In this document: positions 1 to 11,873 of the stretch, one piece after another
Layout: each line of letters starts with the position of its first letter
Numbering within the stretch: the stretch's first letter is position 1
Assembly: GCA_949318235.1 (NCBI GenBank)
Contig: OX439135.1
Coordinates: forward strand, 25,638,050-25,702,049
From: Ecdyonurus torrentis
Taxonomy: Eukaryota > Arthropoda > Insecta > Ephemeroptera > Heptageniidae
DNA: 64,000 nucleotides
Reading direction: 5' to 3'
The notes under the pieces: generated by a model
Told to the model about the DNA's origin: nothing
The model's database searches: none
What the model saw: the letters and a program-made list of their open reading frames with translations, nothing else
Made by a program: the position numbers and the translations under genes

Positions 1-185
1 ACACACCTCTCCTACCGATGACTCATGACACAATAGCACACGCATCAACCTCATATGCAAAGATCACAAGTGCACTCCACCAGCATACACGGTCTTGTAA
101 AAGCCGCACAGCCTGGGAGTCGAACCAGTGACCCTTCGCACACGAAGCAGACACGCTATACCACTGCGCCACGGCCTCGGATATA
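1..185 (-). mobile_element. tRNA-derived SINE (5' part, runs off the window edge)
   Basis: Read on the minus strand, a tRNA-like head starts near 179. It has a pol III A box TGGCGCAGTGG (161-171) and a B box GGTTCGACTCC (116-126), spaced as in a tRNA. The anticodon arm is degenerate, and the sequence continues as a non-tRNA body to position 1. That fits a SINE rather than a working tRNA gene. It lies in the intron just upstream of the lectin exon that starts at 226. Confidence 0.7.
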
Positions 186-225
186 TATATATTCATATAT
201 TCATTCATTTATATTCATATTTCAG

Positions 226-2196
<1,971 letters not shown>

Positions 2197-2393
2197 AGAA
2201 ATCCTTTACTTATAGACCGCTTGCACTCATATTTAAGAGCCGCCATTTTGTTGGTCAGGAATACATATAGGCCAGCATAGGAAAAACGTCATTTTTATTT
2301 TTTTAATAGCAAAAGAAGCTTCAAACCTCAATCAAAGCCTTTTTTCTAGCTCCTAATAAGCCCGAAGGATATGAAAAAAATTTGTTGAGTTGA

Positions 2394-2399
2394 AATAAA
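2394..2399 (+). promoter_or_regulatory. polyadenylation signal AATAAA, CTLD gene
   Basis: AATAAA lies 198 bp past the lectin stop codon and upstream of the hAT insertion. It is the first canonical signal after the stop. Confidence 0.55.
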
Positions 2400-2463
2400 C
2401 TATTTTTTATGTGAAAAAATAGGAAAAACAAAGTTTCCCCTATGCTGGACAATGCGTTAGGCA

Positions 2464-3354
2464 CAGGGGCGGATCCAGGAATTCTGTTTGGGGGGGGCGA
2501 TCTCCTAGAAAATTAACCATGTAGGACCGGGGGGGGGGGGGGGGTAGCGCGCCGCAGGCGAAAATTTTTATTTGACCACGCCCCTTTTTGGAAAAAATTG
2601 CAAAATTAGTATGCCTTTGAAAAAATATTCTTGAATTGCAAATTTTTTTATTTGGTAGTTTTTTTTTTTTTTTTTTTTTATGTAAGCAAAAAAAAAAAAA
2701 AAAAAAAAATTTAAAAGTAAAAGTTGGACAAATGATTTCTGAAATATTTTCAATTTTCATCTCTTTGTAAAATTATTAATGTTATTTCACTGAAAAAAAA
2801 AACAAACAAACTTGAAAAAAAGAGCAACATTTAAATAAATTATTAATATTGTGTATTATTTTATTATTATTAGTTTATTTTTTATTATTATTATTTTTAT
2901 AAACCAATTTACTAAAAATTGTTAAAAATTGTTTTGCAATTTTTAAAACTATTATGATATTGTAAAACATAAAACTTATATTTAGATGGGAAAATATTTT
3001 GAGATAAAAATTATAAAATTTACATGAAAGTAATTTTTTTTTATATAGTTCTTACGAGCAAAATATTTCGTAGATGTCCAAGTATTAACAGAACTATATC
3101 TCAGATATATTACCCTGATGACATGACAATTATTAGACTAGGGGATGTTAAAGAATTTTTTTTTTTTTTTATACTGTATTTACTGTCATCAGGATTCAAA
3201 CGCTTATCCCAGCAATAAAAGTTGCGCCGAAGGCGCAAAAAAAAATTTTTTTTGACAATTTTTTTTTCAACTTTTGCTAATTTTTTTCCACCCACGCGGG
3301 CCGTTTGGGGGGGGCGGTCGCCCCCACCGCCCCCCCCCCCTGGATCCGCCCCTG
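2464..3354. mobile_element. non-autonomous hAT element, copy 1 (intact)
   Basis: The ends CAGGGGCGGATCCAGG and CCTGGATCCGCCCCTG are inverted repeats. The element is flanked by a perfect 8-bp duplication GTTAGGCA (2456-2463 and 3355-3362). CAGGG termini with 8-bp duplications are diagnostic of hAT transposons. The interior has G and C homopolymers, A/T runs and no credible transposase frame. A second copy in opposite orientation is at 50841-51738. Confidence 0.93.
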
Positions 3355-3639
3355 GTTAGGCACCACAAACATGGCGACAAAGCGCAAGGATGTGCAAGGG
3401 GTCTATATAATAATAAATCTAATTGATAAAATCACAATATGAGACCTACATATAGAAATAAAAAACATAATAAAATTCAATTCCAAGAGCCGCATCTTTC
3501 TTTTCCTTTTGTTATTATTAATAATTTTTATATTAATATATATATTTTTTTTAGATTTCATTTTTGGAATAAAAAATGCTTTATTATTATTATTATTATT
3601 ATGCTATTTATTATGAATATTTCAGCTAATATTATTTGC

Positions 3640-3838
3640 GAGCTGGTATGGCTGAGTGGTGAAGGCAGCTGACTCGCAACTCTGTACTCCTCACCGCGAG
3701 AATAGGTTCGAGCCACCGCTGGGTGCGTACGTGAAGTGTGAGACCACAACACTTTGCACGGTGTATTCTTTGTGGCCCGGACTGACCGCGGTGCGATCGC
3801 ACCTTCGCACCACGGTTAAGTCGGCCCTGTATATATAA
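3640..3838 (+). mobile_element. tRNA-derived SINE
   Basis: The A box TGGCTGAGTGG (3649-3659) and B box GGTTCGAGCC (3705-3714) sit in a Ser/Leu-like tRNA head. A GC-richer body follows (GTGGCCCGGACTGACC...) and ends in a TATATATAAAA tail. No folded anticodon arm or CCA context supports a working tRNA. Confidence 0.75.
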
Positions 3839-4108
3839 AAATGAAGTATAATAGCCCTTTTTAAAATATAATAATTTATATATATATAACAAGATTTTTG
3901 ATTCAAGTTTATTTTCTACTATATCGTATTTCTACGTTAAAAATAATAATAACTTATAATTGACTCTGCGTATCATTATTTTATTTTTACATGCCATAAA
4001 ATGTAAAAAAAAAAAAAATTATATATATATTTTTTTTATATATATACACCTTTATAAACTTAATTTTGCTAAAAGTTAAACACAAAAATTAAAGTCTTTA
4101 AAATAATT

Positions 4109-4114
4109 TTTATT
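4109..4114 (-). promoter_or_regulatory. polyadenylation signal AATAAA, AN1 gene
   Basis: TTTATT on the plus strand reads AATAAA on the minus strand, about 46 bp past the AN1 gene stop codon. Confidence 0.55.
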
Positions 4115-4159
4115 ATTGTTTTTGTACAAAGAATTTAAAAATTTGTAAAAATCTTAAAC

Positions 4160-4314
4160 TTAAATTTTCTTAATTTTTTCTCCATCTACTTTGGGAAGTT
4201 TTGCTTGTATTTCTTCTCGTCCCAGTGCTCTGTAGTCAAAAGTACACTGGTGCTTATCTGACGGCAAGTGCAGCGAGCAGAAGTTTTTTTGGCACCTACA
4301 AATGCTCATCAGAC
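4160..4314 (-). CDS. AN1 gene exon 3 (second half of zinc finger, C-terminus)
   Basis: The exon carries CRC, FC, LH, KHQC metal ligands and the conserved EKI-type C-terminus. It starts in phase 1 after TTTTGCAG (minus strand). Confidence 0.85.
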
Positions 4315-4364
4315 CTGCAAAAGTAAAAAATATATATATTAGTATAATAGCTAGAATTTCATGA

Positions 4365-4417
<53 letters not shown>

Positions 4418-7400
4418 TATAAGCTTGTTCTGTAAAGTAAAGTGAATCTCAACAACAGTGATTGGCTGACCAACAAAATACGACACATTCATTGGTTGAT
4501 CTTGCTTTTTGAGCTAACAAAATTGACAAAAATTGAGTCACATGAAGAGCATGGAACTTTTTTGTGTGGAGTTTCTTTCATTCTTATCAAGTTCAAAGTT
4601 CTAAACGAAGAAATAACAATGATCGACCATATGTATAAACGTAGTAAACAGGTAACGAAGTCATAATCAGCTGTTATAACAAAGGAACATATCGACACAA
4701 AAGTTGCGCCGGAAGTCTGACTTTGCAGAACGAGCTTTTGAGTCTAAAATATTATGTAACAATGCACTATACCCTGGCCAAAATAAGATCAGAGATTTTG
4801 ACAACCGGATGTGACCATTTTTTTCAAACAATTCTCGGTAGATAAACATCAAAATTATCCAGTTGATCAATCAATGTAATATTGAAGTCAATACGCGTTC
4901 AATTTTATTTATAAACTTGATTAGAATTCGATAAAAAGTGTGCATCCGATTGTAGTAACCTCTCACTTAATTCTGTTATTTATGTTATTTTTATTAATTA
5001 TTATTTTTGATTTTTTTAGTTAGTTTGTAAAGTTTTCTTTTACGCAGTCTTCCATCATTATGAAGAACGTGTTTGAGTAATAATTACTCTGCTTTTATTT
5101 CATTAAATTATTATTTAAATATAAAGTAGCAAGAAAAAAAAAAAAAAAAAAGGAAAGGAAAGAGGAAAGCAAAGGAAAGAAATAACAGTTTTGATGCCAA
5201 CTTTAAGAGCAGATTCAGTCACATCCAAATGTAGCGTATAGTCACGTATAGTCGGCCTCAAAACTGTTCCTCTGGTCAATTGGTCATTTTCATAACACCA
5301 TAAATAGCAATGAGAAGGATCACAAATTTGATGGTGTTTATTTTATTTCATAATTCTGAAATAAATTAAATATTATGATGCATTATTCAAAACCTCAACG
5401 TAAAAAACAAAAATAATTCACAATAGCAGACGTTGCAAAAGTTCAGTGATAAAACCCTACCGGAAGTTTCCCATTGGGAATTTTTCCCATGGGGATTTCG
5501 CCACGGGAAATATTTCCCATGGACAGAAATCCCAGCTCAAATTTCCCACTTATGGGAAATTTGAGCGGGTGCTTCTGCCCATGGAATTCTCTCCCGCAGC
5601 GAAATCCCCATGCAAATTACACTCATATTTGAATTTTCACTTGCAAAATATTATTTACAATTGGCTAGAAATTTGTTCAATGCCAGAAATTAGTGATCAA
5701 TATTTCTTTTAATAAGAATAAACATGTTAAAAAAATTGAACACTAATTTGAGGCATTGAAAAAATTTCTAATTCAATTATATTGATAATATACATATAAA
5801 ATATACTATACAATAAAATATACTATACAATAAAATATACTATACAATAAAATATACTATACAATAAAATATACTATACAATAAAATATACCATACATTA
5901 ATGCAAAATAATTCATTGAAATTTTACAAATTTCTCTTTATTTTTCAAAATTACATAACCCGTACCCAATATGCAAGTATATTATATGTATAAGTATGTG
6001 GCGGGTTATCCCTTGCCTACTTTAACGTGCAGAACTAAAAAAAATATATAACATTTATTTACGTTAAAATAGGCAGAGATCCGCTACAATTTCTTTTACA
6101 TTTGTTTACAATTTTTTAAAAATATTCTCATAACAACAATTTTATGCAAATGACCCTTTACCATGTAGATAACAAATTATTTTTACTCACCAATTAAAGA
6201 AACAAGCAATAATTTAGTTATCATAAACTCAAACCTCCTTGGAATATCGGTAACACGCGCTCGTGTACGTGTTTTGCCGTGGAGCGGTAATGGCGTCCCC
6301 ATAGCAACGCGGCGTGCATACGTGCAGACCCATACAAACAGAAATAAAACACAAAGTACACATATTCTTACATTTAAAATATCACAAAATAAGTAATTCA
6401 CACTTCCCTTAAATAAAAACAATCTTCTATTCCATCCAGACTTGACTTTACTGGCCTCACTTAACAAATCTTGTAGAGCGACGTCGACACACACAATGTA
6501 AAAGACGCCATTTTTCCAAACTACCATGAGGCCAACCGAGCGCGCGGCGGCCATGTTTGTTGCCCCTTCCCCGCGGTGAATTTAAACTTTGAATTTTATT
6601 CTCTATTTTGTAAATAAATAGTAGTATATTAAATTTCAGAAAATAAAAAGTTAATAAAATATTAAAAAATAAATTTTATTTAACTTTTAAGATAAAAAAA
6701 TCTCACTTTATTGGTTTATTTATTTCTTATTGTGTTTAATAAATAAGTTAAATCTCTATATTTGCAGTCAAAAGTAAATCAAACTATAATATATTTATAC
6801 ACGTGTTTTCTAAAGTATTTTATTTTAAATAGTTAAAAGTTTTTTTTTTTTTATAAAAGTTTTTGATCGCGAAAGTGGATAATAATGGAAATGTAATGTT
6901 GGCAAATTTCAAAAAAATAATATTTTTAAATACATTTTAATTTATTCTACATATATAAGAAAAAAAATCCCCGAACGCAACAGTAATTAAATAATATATC
7001 ACTGCCTATACCAAAAAAAAAAATTATAATAATAATGTTTTTTTTTTTTTTTTTTTTTTTTTACTAAAATACTGATATTTTTTAAGAAGACCCATATTTT
7101 TCATTTTTAGAGTCAAAAAAATGTCCATGGAAAACCATGGACAATAGTCAGTGGGAAACTCTTTGGGATTGGGAAATAGTAAAATCCATGGGTAAAGCTG
7201 AAAATCCCATGGTAAATCTGAAAACCCCATGGGATTTCCCTCTGGGATCGATGGGAAACTTCCGGTAGGGAATAAACAAACTGACAGCTCAACAATACTA
7301 ACAAAGTGCTAGCAGACGACTTTGTGTTCCTGTCTACATTTAACATGCTTTCTTACGGGGCAATGAAGCAGCTATAACATGAGTTAGGATTATTTCTTAT

Positions 7401-8251
7401 ACATGCTGAAATTTTTACTGTATAGCTTAATTGCTACCTCAAAGCTTTTGCTTTCCTAGTTTTCAAAGTGATATATTTGGTTACAATTTTCTTTCCTCAC
7501 CGAATGGACCACTTGCAATGAACGAACTTTTTAAAATAATCTGAATAATTCTTAATGCATTTCTTATGGAAAAATAATTTTCACTTACTTTCATTGCAAG
7601 TGGTCCATTGACTTAGAATCCAGGAAAACAAAAGTTATGAAGCTACGATAAAAAAAAAAAAAAATTCAGCTGTGAGAAATAATTCTAACTCAAGTTATAG
7701 CTGCTTCATTGCCCCATAAGAAAGCATACTTGTATTATTACATACCTCTAACTGTGCTAATTTTTTTGTTACATTTCTCTTCTTGACAACGCAATTTCTT
7801 TTTCTTACAATTCTCCACTGTTTTCGTCTCCGATGACGACGATTTTGAACTTGTTGAGCCACAAGCCTGAAAGAAAACAACATTTTGATTTATTTTTATA
7901 ATATTTTTCTTAACTCATGTGAAGGAACTTTTTTTTTTTTTTTTTTTTTTTCTTTTTGACATGACGTTTTTATTATTATTTAATTTTCCGCATAAGTTTG
8001 TATTGCCTTCAACATCATGTACGTGTGTACGTACTAAATTTCAAATTGATTTAATTGTTTATTGATTATGTATGGAGGAAAATAATATGGGAAATAACAG
8101 GACACCCGGCTCACCGTGCTATTTTTTCCCATAACTGCAGATAGACAATTCGAGTTGAAATTTGGTACACATAACACATGTTATTGAAGGCGTAATACAA
8201 ACTTAATTATGATCAAATTAAAATGAATAATAATAAAAAGTTATCAAAAAA

Positions 8252-8288
<37 letters not shown>

Positions 8289-8419
8289 ATTCTGACGAGT
8301 TTAAATTTTTTTCTTTAATTTAATAATTTTACTATTTTCTTAATTTTAACTAAAACCAAATAGTTTACCTTTTTGGATTCATTTGTATTGTCTTGATCAC
8401 TTGATTTTCTATTTGCCAT
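4160..8419 (-). CDS. small AN1-type zinc-finger protein (ZFAND5/6-like C-terminus), three exons
   Basis: The model joins 8419-8369 (ATG, 17 codons, donor GTAAAC, phase 0), 7866-7746 (acceptor TTTCAG, phase 1 end, donor GTATGT) and 4314-4160 (acceptor TTGCAG, stop TAA). Together they give 108 aa. Residues about 1-40 are Ser/Lys-rich and low complexity. The AN1 finger starts at RCQEEKC and continues across the second junction to CRCQKNFCSLHLPSDKHQC, which is the C-x-C-x4-C-x2-H-x5-H-x-C part of the family pattern. The tail FDYRALGREEI...KIKKI matches ZFAND5/6 C-termini. Those family members act in ubiquitin binding, proteasome function and stress. No A20 finger is present in these exons, and the first cysteine pair is spaced x4 rather than x2. 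The 3.4 kb second intron is packed with mobile elements. An upstream exon carrying an A20 finger cannot be excluded. Confidence 0.82.
4370..4413. repeat. poly(A) tract
   Basis: About 44 A residues lie just inside the AN1 intron next to the MITE at 4422. Similar long A/T homopolymers occur throughout the window (for example 7037-7062, 8257-8284, 37752-37793, 51509-51537). Confidence 0.9.
4422..4736. mobile_element. 315-bp MITE, copy 1 (99% identical to 14566-14880)
   Basis: The ends AGCTTGTTCTGTAAAGT and ACTTTGCAGAACGAGCT are imperfect inverted repeats. The whole 315 bp differs at only about three positions from the copy in TOMM40 intron 2. It contains two ATTGG/CCAAT-like boxes and no meaningful coding frame. 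Confidence 0.85.
5797..5895. repeat. 17-bp minisatellite
   Basis: The unit ATACTATACAATAAAAT is repeated about 5.5 times nearly perfectly, inside TIR element 1. Confidence 0.9.
6191..6554 (-). other. exon-like open frame with splice donor in TIR element 1
   Basis: On the minus strand, an ATG in a GC-rich context (MAAARSVGLMVVWKNGVFY...) is open for about 121 codons. It meets a consensus donor TTG|GTGAGT at 6191/6190. The upstream sequence is CpG-rich (CCGCGGGG). I recognise no domain. It looks like a captured promoter and first exon; translation is unproven. Confidence 0.35.
7276..7740. mobile_element. fold-back repeat beside AN1 exon 2
   Basis: Inverted arms share AAGAAAGCAT...GGGGCAATGAAGCAGC (7346-7378 against 7691-7728) and an inner pair GGACCACTTGCAATGAA / TTCATTGCAAGTGGTCC. 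Related half-elements lie at about 44535-44700 and 52180-52290. The right arm ends within about 20 bp of the exon 2 donor. Confidence 0.6.
7746..7866 (-). CDS. AN1 gene exon 2
   Basis: The exon is 121 bp, phase 0 to phase 1. It encodes ACGSTSSKSSSSETKTVENC then KKKKLRCQEEKC, the first ligands of the AN1 finger. Confidence 0.75.
8369..8419 (-). CDS. AN1 gene exon 1 (start codon)
   Basis: ATG followed by ANRKSSDQDNTNESKK runs to donor AAG|GTAAAC. The phase matches exon 2. No in-frame continuation is lost. Confidence 0.65.
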
Positions 8420-8860
8420 GTCGAAACAAACACTCTAATAACCTGTCTACCTAAATTTTCTAAAAATCTCTACCGAAACACAAAAAGATGTCCGAAAATT
8501 TATATACGCTAATTTATACAACGGTTTTTATGATACTAAAATTTTTAAAAGTTGCAACAATGCTAAAAAAATTTCAGTAAAATAATATGATACAAGTTTA
8601 CATCAGTGTTTTTCGTCCTGTTTCCTTCACCAATGCGCATTACATTTGAATAACCAAAGTTGATCGTCATTTTATAGGAGCAGAGAACTGAGTTTACGAA
8701 TAGCATTAATTACTTTTCATCTACTTGCATAAATATTGATATTTAATTGGTATCATTTTTTTCTTCTATATTTCTATAAATTTCTTTTACACTATACGAA
8801 CGGATATCTTTGTTACCCGCACAATTAGGGATGATATATATGTTGAACGTAAGAAATATT

Positions 8861-9570
8861 GTATGCGCATGACATATCGTACTGGGCACGCTTCGACGCC
8901 ATACTGGCGCAATGAATAACACTATATGCTCACCATAGAACAAACGTCGTTTTTTATCATTTTATTTAGAAATTTAGGTGTTTTTTTTATTATTTTTCTC
9001 GCATACTCAAAAACCTAATTCAACCTCTTAAGCGTTCTTAAGCCCTTGTCAACTAACTTTTTTTTTATCATTTAGAATACTAGATTGATAATTATCATAC
9101 CTTTATTATCCATGAATTAGACACCAACACGTTGATTTTGTATTTACTTTCGTTTATTTTCCTTTTTGCGGTTATATCACGTATCTGCATGATCGACGTC
9201 ACAATGTACCGATGGGGCTGTAATAGGGGTGATTTGGGGGGTGATAGGGGCTTAAATTTATCACGTGACCAGAGCGGTGACTGTGATTGGCGGTGGTACA
9301 TTGTGACGTCAGATACGTGATATATAAACGCAAAAAGGAAAATAAACAAAAATAAATACAAAATCAACGTGGTGCTGGTGTCTAATTCATGGTATGGTAA
9401 TTATTAGTCTAGTATTCTAAATGATAAAAAAGTAACTTGACAAGGGATTTAAAGATAAATTGCTTATAGTATTTTTTAACTGACATAATGTGTCATTTTC
9501 CCATACTGGTCCATGTTATTTAGTGCTTACATATGGCGTCAACTTTTATATAAAGGCAATCACCCTCTAG
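8861..9570. mobile_element. GACGTCAT-type MITE copy, interrupted
   Basis: This is a diverged copy of the roughly 310-bp family (GCGCATGAC ... ACATTGCTCAGCATAGGACAAAC ... CATACTTGAGGTACTAATTC ... CCATGTTATTTAG ... ACTTTAACATGAATG). It is split by the TTAA-flanked element at 9042-9448. Confidence 0.6.
9042..9448. mobile_element. TTAA-flanked MITE with paired CRE sites, copy 1
   Basis: TTAA occurs at 9038-9041 and 9449-9452. The inverted ends are (AT)CCCTTGTCAACTTAC-like. The arms carry CCATGAATTAGACACCAACA and a central TCACGTGACCAGAGCGGTGA. A TGACGTCA palindrome is at 9304-9311 and a one-base variant (CGACGTCA) is near 9199. Further copies are at 29493-29872 and 53314-53718, with a broken copy at 15033-15692. 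Confidence 0.85.
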
Positions 9571-9597
9571 CATGTTGCAATAAATAAATCCAATAGC

Positions 9598-9830
9598 CGG
9601 GTGTATGCGCATGACGTCATATTTAATGCGCTTCAACGACGCCATTCTGGAGTAGTGAATACATGTTCAGCATTCAGCATATATATAAGACAAACTTTTT
9701 TTTTATAATTTTCTTTGCAAATCTGTTAATTTATTATACTGTTGTTTTTCTCACATACTTGAGGTACTATAATTCAAACCATTGCTCAGTATTTTAAAAT
9801 TGGCAAAATATGTCATTTTCCCATAGGGTG
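9598..9830. mobile_element. GACGTCAT-type MITE, internally deleted copy
   Basis: It begins GGGTGTATGCGCATGACGTC and keeps the CTTGAGGTACTA and AAATATGTCATTTTCCC blocks. It is shorter than other copies and abuts the next copy at about 9828. Confidence 0.55.
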
Positions 9831-9873
9831 TGACCGCATGACGTCATTTTGAGTGCTTTTCGTGCTTTCCGAT

Positions 9874-11025
9874 CCCTGCTCACAAAACCGTGATTTTAGC
9901 CGCGCGGTTCTGAGAAAAAAGAAAAAAACCGCGCGGTTCTCAAAAAACCGTGCAAAAGCCGCGCGGTTCTTAAAAAACCGTGTATAAACCGCGCGGTTCT
10001 TATAGAACCGCGCGATCCTGAAGAACCGCGCGGTTTTTGCACGGTTTTTAGAATAAGGTCACGTGATCTAGCGCATGCGCATTAAGGATGTGTAAGAAAG
10101 ATGCGCAGTATCTCAGTGAACTTGAGCTTCGAGGAAACTAATATGGCGAATTTACTTTGTGTTGATTTTTACGTGAATATTAAGTACAATGGAGTGTAAG
10201 AAGCTAAAAAATTAGTGCTCGATGTTTTTAATTGAGGTAAGAATTTACTGAATGTATAATTCCAAAGTTTTAATGTCAGTAGAGGGCTAAAACAGTGATT
10301 TTTGTTACATGTCCTTGGGCGCGGCTATGGCGAGCGTCTTTGAACTTCGCAAAGACCAACGTATTTCTATATACACTACTTTGGAACGTAAAGTGTGATT
10401 TATTTATGCTTTCTTGGTACTATATTGGGTTTGTATTTATTAGTATGTATATTAAAATATATTTTTATGTCTTGAGCGTAATATACACTTTGTTTTTTGT
10501 ACCAATAATATTGTATTGTATTGTAATTTTTGTTGATTGTAAAAGCGTGGTATATATAAAAGGTACGCTTTTTCAATGAAAACGTGTGTAGTATAAGATG
10601 GTATTTTTTTTATCCAAAGGTACATGTAATTGTGTAAGTTGGAATTGTTATATGTTCTGTTATCTAATTCAGATGCAATGACAATAAAGGTAAGTTTTTC
10701 GCGATATTATTGAACCAGAAAGTTGCGGAGCCCCCTGAGAGCGTCGGAGAAGGCTGCATTATGGTTCCACAGCACGGGTCATTTAAACCATAGAGCCATC
10801 TGGGTTCAACGTGAGAACCGCCTGATAACCGGGCGGTGCCCGGCAGCCGCGCGGTTTCAACCCAAAACCGCGCGGCTTCAACTCAAAAACCGCGCGGTAA
10901 CCGCGCGGTTTTTGCGCGGTTCTTGCCCGGTAACTGCGCGGTAACCGCGCGGTTTTTGCCCGGTTACCGAGCTCGGTTTTTTGCACGGTAACCGCGCGGT
11001 TTTTTGCGCGGTTTTGTGAGCAGGG
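9874..11025. mobile_element. TIR element 2 of the CCC-ended group, with CCGCGCGG arrays
   Basis: A perfect 17-bp inverted repeat, CCCTGCTCACAAAACCG, occurs at 9874-9890 and reversed at 11009-11025, flanked by AT on both sides. The subterminal zones (9898-10045 and 10845-11010) repeat the palindrome ACCGCGCGGTT about 20 times in all. The unique core holds TCACGTGA, GCGCATGCGC, an ATGGCG and a splice donor. It is inserted into a GACGTCAT-type MITE (9828-11290), whose halves still align with uninterrupted copies such as 33718-34023. Confidence 0.82.
10055..10238 (+). promoter_or_regulatory. promoter-like core with non-coding exon and splice donor
   Basis: TCACGTGA (10059-10066, E-box), GCGCATGCGC (10071-10080, NRF1-like) and ATGGCG in a YY1-like setting (10143-10148) precede GAG|GTAAGAAT (donor at 10237). 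This arrangement is typical of a TATA-less promoter with a short first exon. That it drives transcription is inference. Confidence 0.4.
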
Positions 11026-11542
11026 ATTTGCTCTTCTTGAGCAATAAATAACATTGCTCAGTATAGGACAAACCTAGTTTTTGTCTATTTTCTTTGGCCA
11101 ATAAGCATTTTTTTGGTTATTTTTATTATTTTTCTCACATACTTGAGGTAACTAATTCAACCTGTTAACAACATCAATGCTCTCAAAAATATTGTGAAGT
11201 ATTTTTAAACGGGCAAAATGAACTATTTTCCCATACTGGCCCATGTTATTTAAGTTCAATTATGGCGTACATGAATGAAACCACCCTATTTAAAATATGC
11301 AACTCTTTCTACATAAAAGCAGAACTGGTTGCTAACGTTGCAGGATACTTTTTGACGCAAACTATTTGATGAGGTGGAGAAAGTTTAAGCAATGTAAATA
11401 ATAGGAGTTGAACTAGTTACTGAACTAATATACTTGTAAATTAACTAATTAAGGTCATTTATCACCTTTAATTTACGTTTTACGTCAGTTTTACTTGCAA
11501 ACGTTTGCGAGACGAACATAAAAACTTTTAAAACTTTTCCCA

Positions 11543-11575
<33 letters not shown>

Positions 11576-11716
11576 TAAAATTTCTACCGCCAGAGTGCGT
11601 TAAAAACAATTTGACCGAAAAAAATCTAAAAAATTGTTGTAAGAAGAAAACGTGCTTTAATTTTGTGTATATTTTAACTAAATTTTATAATTTTGATTGG
11701 GTTTAAGTAATTAAAA

Positions 11717-11873
11717 ATGGGTAACGTAATGGCATCAAGTGCCCCGCCACCCGAAGCACCTCCAATAAGTCCAGTAATCCCTGGATTAAGCGAACAAACA
11801 GATGCAGCAAAACCGACCACCTCTGATACCAATAACCCCGGGACAATGGAAGATTTGCATAAGAGATGCAAAG
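11717..11873 (+). CDS. TOMM40: TOMM40 exon 1
   Basis: Encodes the Pro/Ser/Thr-rich, low-complexity N-terminus and LHKRCK, the usual lead-in to the barrel. Donor GTTTGT, phase 1. Confidence 0.85.

Larger units (their letters stand above)
5455..7270. mobile_element. TIR element 1 of the CCC-ended, 2-bp-duplication group
   Basis: A perfect 20-bp inverted repeat, CCCTACCGGAAGTTTCCCAT, occurs at 5455-5474 and reversed at 7251-7270. It is flanked on both sides by AA. Both subterminal zones (about 5455-5600 and 7120-7270) repeat a CCCATGGG / TTTCCCATGGGAAA palindrome. The core is GC-richer with a 123-codon open frame on the minus strand (6191-6554). No transposase is visible. It lies in the AN1 gene intron 2. 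Confidence 0.8.

Noticed and set aside
60..185. functional tRNA gene
   Set aside because: A and B boxes are good, but the anticodon arm does not form a standard 5-bp stem with 7-base loop, and a SINE body follows. The same applies at 3640 and 13520.
2440..2760. 106-codon minus-strand frame
   Set aside because: Lies within the non-autonomous hAT element and consists of homopolymer reads (F, K, G, P runs).
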